Source: Chloroflexota bacterium (GTDB lineage Bacteria > Chloroflexota > Dehalococcoidia > UBA2979). Taken from it: DNA of 5,705 nucleotides. A program made the translations under genes and the position numbers. A model generated the notes under the pieces. It was not told the DNA's origin. It saw nothing but the letters and a program-made list of their open reading frames with translations, and searched no databases. Location: NCBI GenBank assembly GCA_009843585.1, contig VYDC01000172.1:1-5705 (forward strand), read 5' to 3'. Shown here in pieces: positions 5,635 through 5,705 of the stretch; the first letter of the stretch is position 1; every line of letters begins with the position of its first letter.

Positions 5635-5705
5635 GCCGGCCAGGGGGAGGAGCGGATCGCGCCATCGGCGCTCCCCGCCCGCCGCGCCCCGCCGGCGCGC
5701 CCAGG
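5635..5705 (-). other. Disturbed 5' end of the CoA-transferase gene: likely one-base frameshift
   Basis: Reading the minus strand, an ATG at 5665-5663 follows GGGGAG with five bases between, but it is out of frame with the CoA-transferase. Between them is a run of five C (5643-5647, G on the plus strand). Taking one C away joins the ATG to the gene and gives MARSAPPLAGVRVLDLT, a textbook N-terminus for the family and a protein of about 426 residues. Without the correction the CoA-transferase frame continues upstream through Arg/Gly/Ala-rich codons with no ATG, GTG or TTG before the window edge. The alternatives are a start beyond the window or a non-canonical start. A sequencing/assembly error in the homopolymer is the simplest cause; a real mutation or phase-variable run is possible. 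Confidence 0.65.
5671..5676 (-). promoter_or_regulatory. Ribosome binding site pointing to the ATG at 5665
   Basis: The minus strand reads GGGGAG, then CGCCG, then ATG. This is a good Shine-Dalgarno match at an ideal distance and is the main evidence that translation of the CoA-transferase starts at 5665 rather than at the GTG at 5634, in front of which the strand is pyrimidine-rich. Confidence 0.6.

Noticed and set aside
4604..5665. A 353-codon minus-strand frame from the ATG at 5665, taken as a separate gene
   Set aside because: After the first few codons it is an Arg/Ala-rich shadow of the CoA-transferase. Only its start codon and ribosome binding site appear meaningful, as the displaced start of that gene.
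1..5705. tRNA, rRNA, CRISPR array, insertion sequence or phage elements
   Set aside because: No short regularly spaced repeats, transposase motifs, inverted terminal repeats or tRNA-like cloverleaf were seen; the gaps are short and hold only GC hairpins.

Overview
The window is very GC-rich and carries five protein genes, all on the minus strand, separated by gaps of roughly 95 to 215 bases. All five belong to families common in bacterial catabolism of CoA-activated compounds. High GC content plus this mix of families (type III CoA-transferase, luciferase-like oxidoreductase, crotonases, amidohydrolase 2) fits a soil or sediment bacterium, such as Rokubacteria, another deep-branching environmental lineage, or an actinobacterium or proteobacterium. 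This taxonomic reading is weak: no rRNA, tRNA or phylogenetic marker gene is present.

In transcription order (right to left) the layout is: a CaiB/BaiF family III CoA-transferase (4384 to about 5665, with a disturbed 5' end); a luciferase-like flavin or F420 oxidoreductase (3267-4289); a crotonase-fold enoyl-CoA hydratase/isomerase homologue (2262-3110); a strong intrinsic terminator (2201-2236); a second, closely similar crotonase (1223-2110); and an amidohydrolase-2 metal-dependent hydrolase or decarboxylase (30-1007). Four genes have a clear Shine-Dalgarno sequence in front of the chosen start. The gaps hold short GC-rich hairpins and nothing that looks like a further gene.

A plausible but unproven reading is one catabolic module. 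The CoA-transferase would load an organic acid onto CoA, the luciferase-like enzyme would oxidise or reduce the substrate, the crotonases would hydrate, isomerise or cleave the acyl-CoA, and the amidohydrolase would decarboxylate or hydrolyse a ring-derived or carboxylated intermediate. No substrate can be named from the sequence.

Three points deserve attention. (1) The CoA-transferase appears to have one extra C in a C5 run at its extreme 5' end; removing it joins an ATG with an excellent ribosome binding site to the canonical N-terminus. (2) Both crotonases keep the first catalytic glutamate of enoyl-CoA hydratase but have His/Lys where the second is expected. (3) The two crotonases are a tandem duplication (about three quarters identical by hand alignment) split by a terminator, with divergence concentrated in the segments expected to contact the acyl group.
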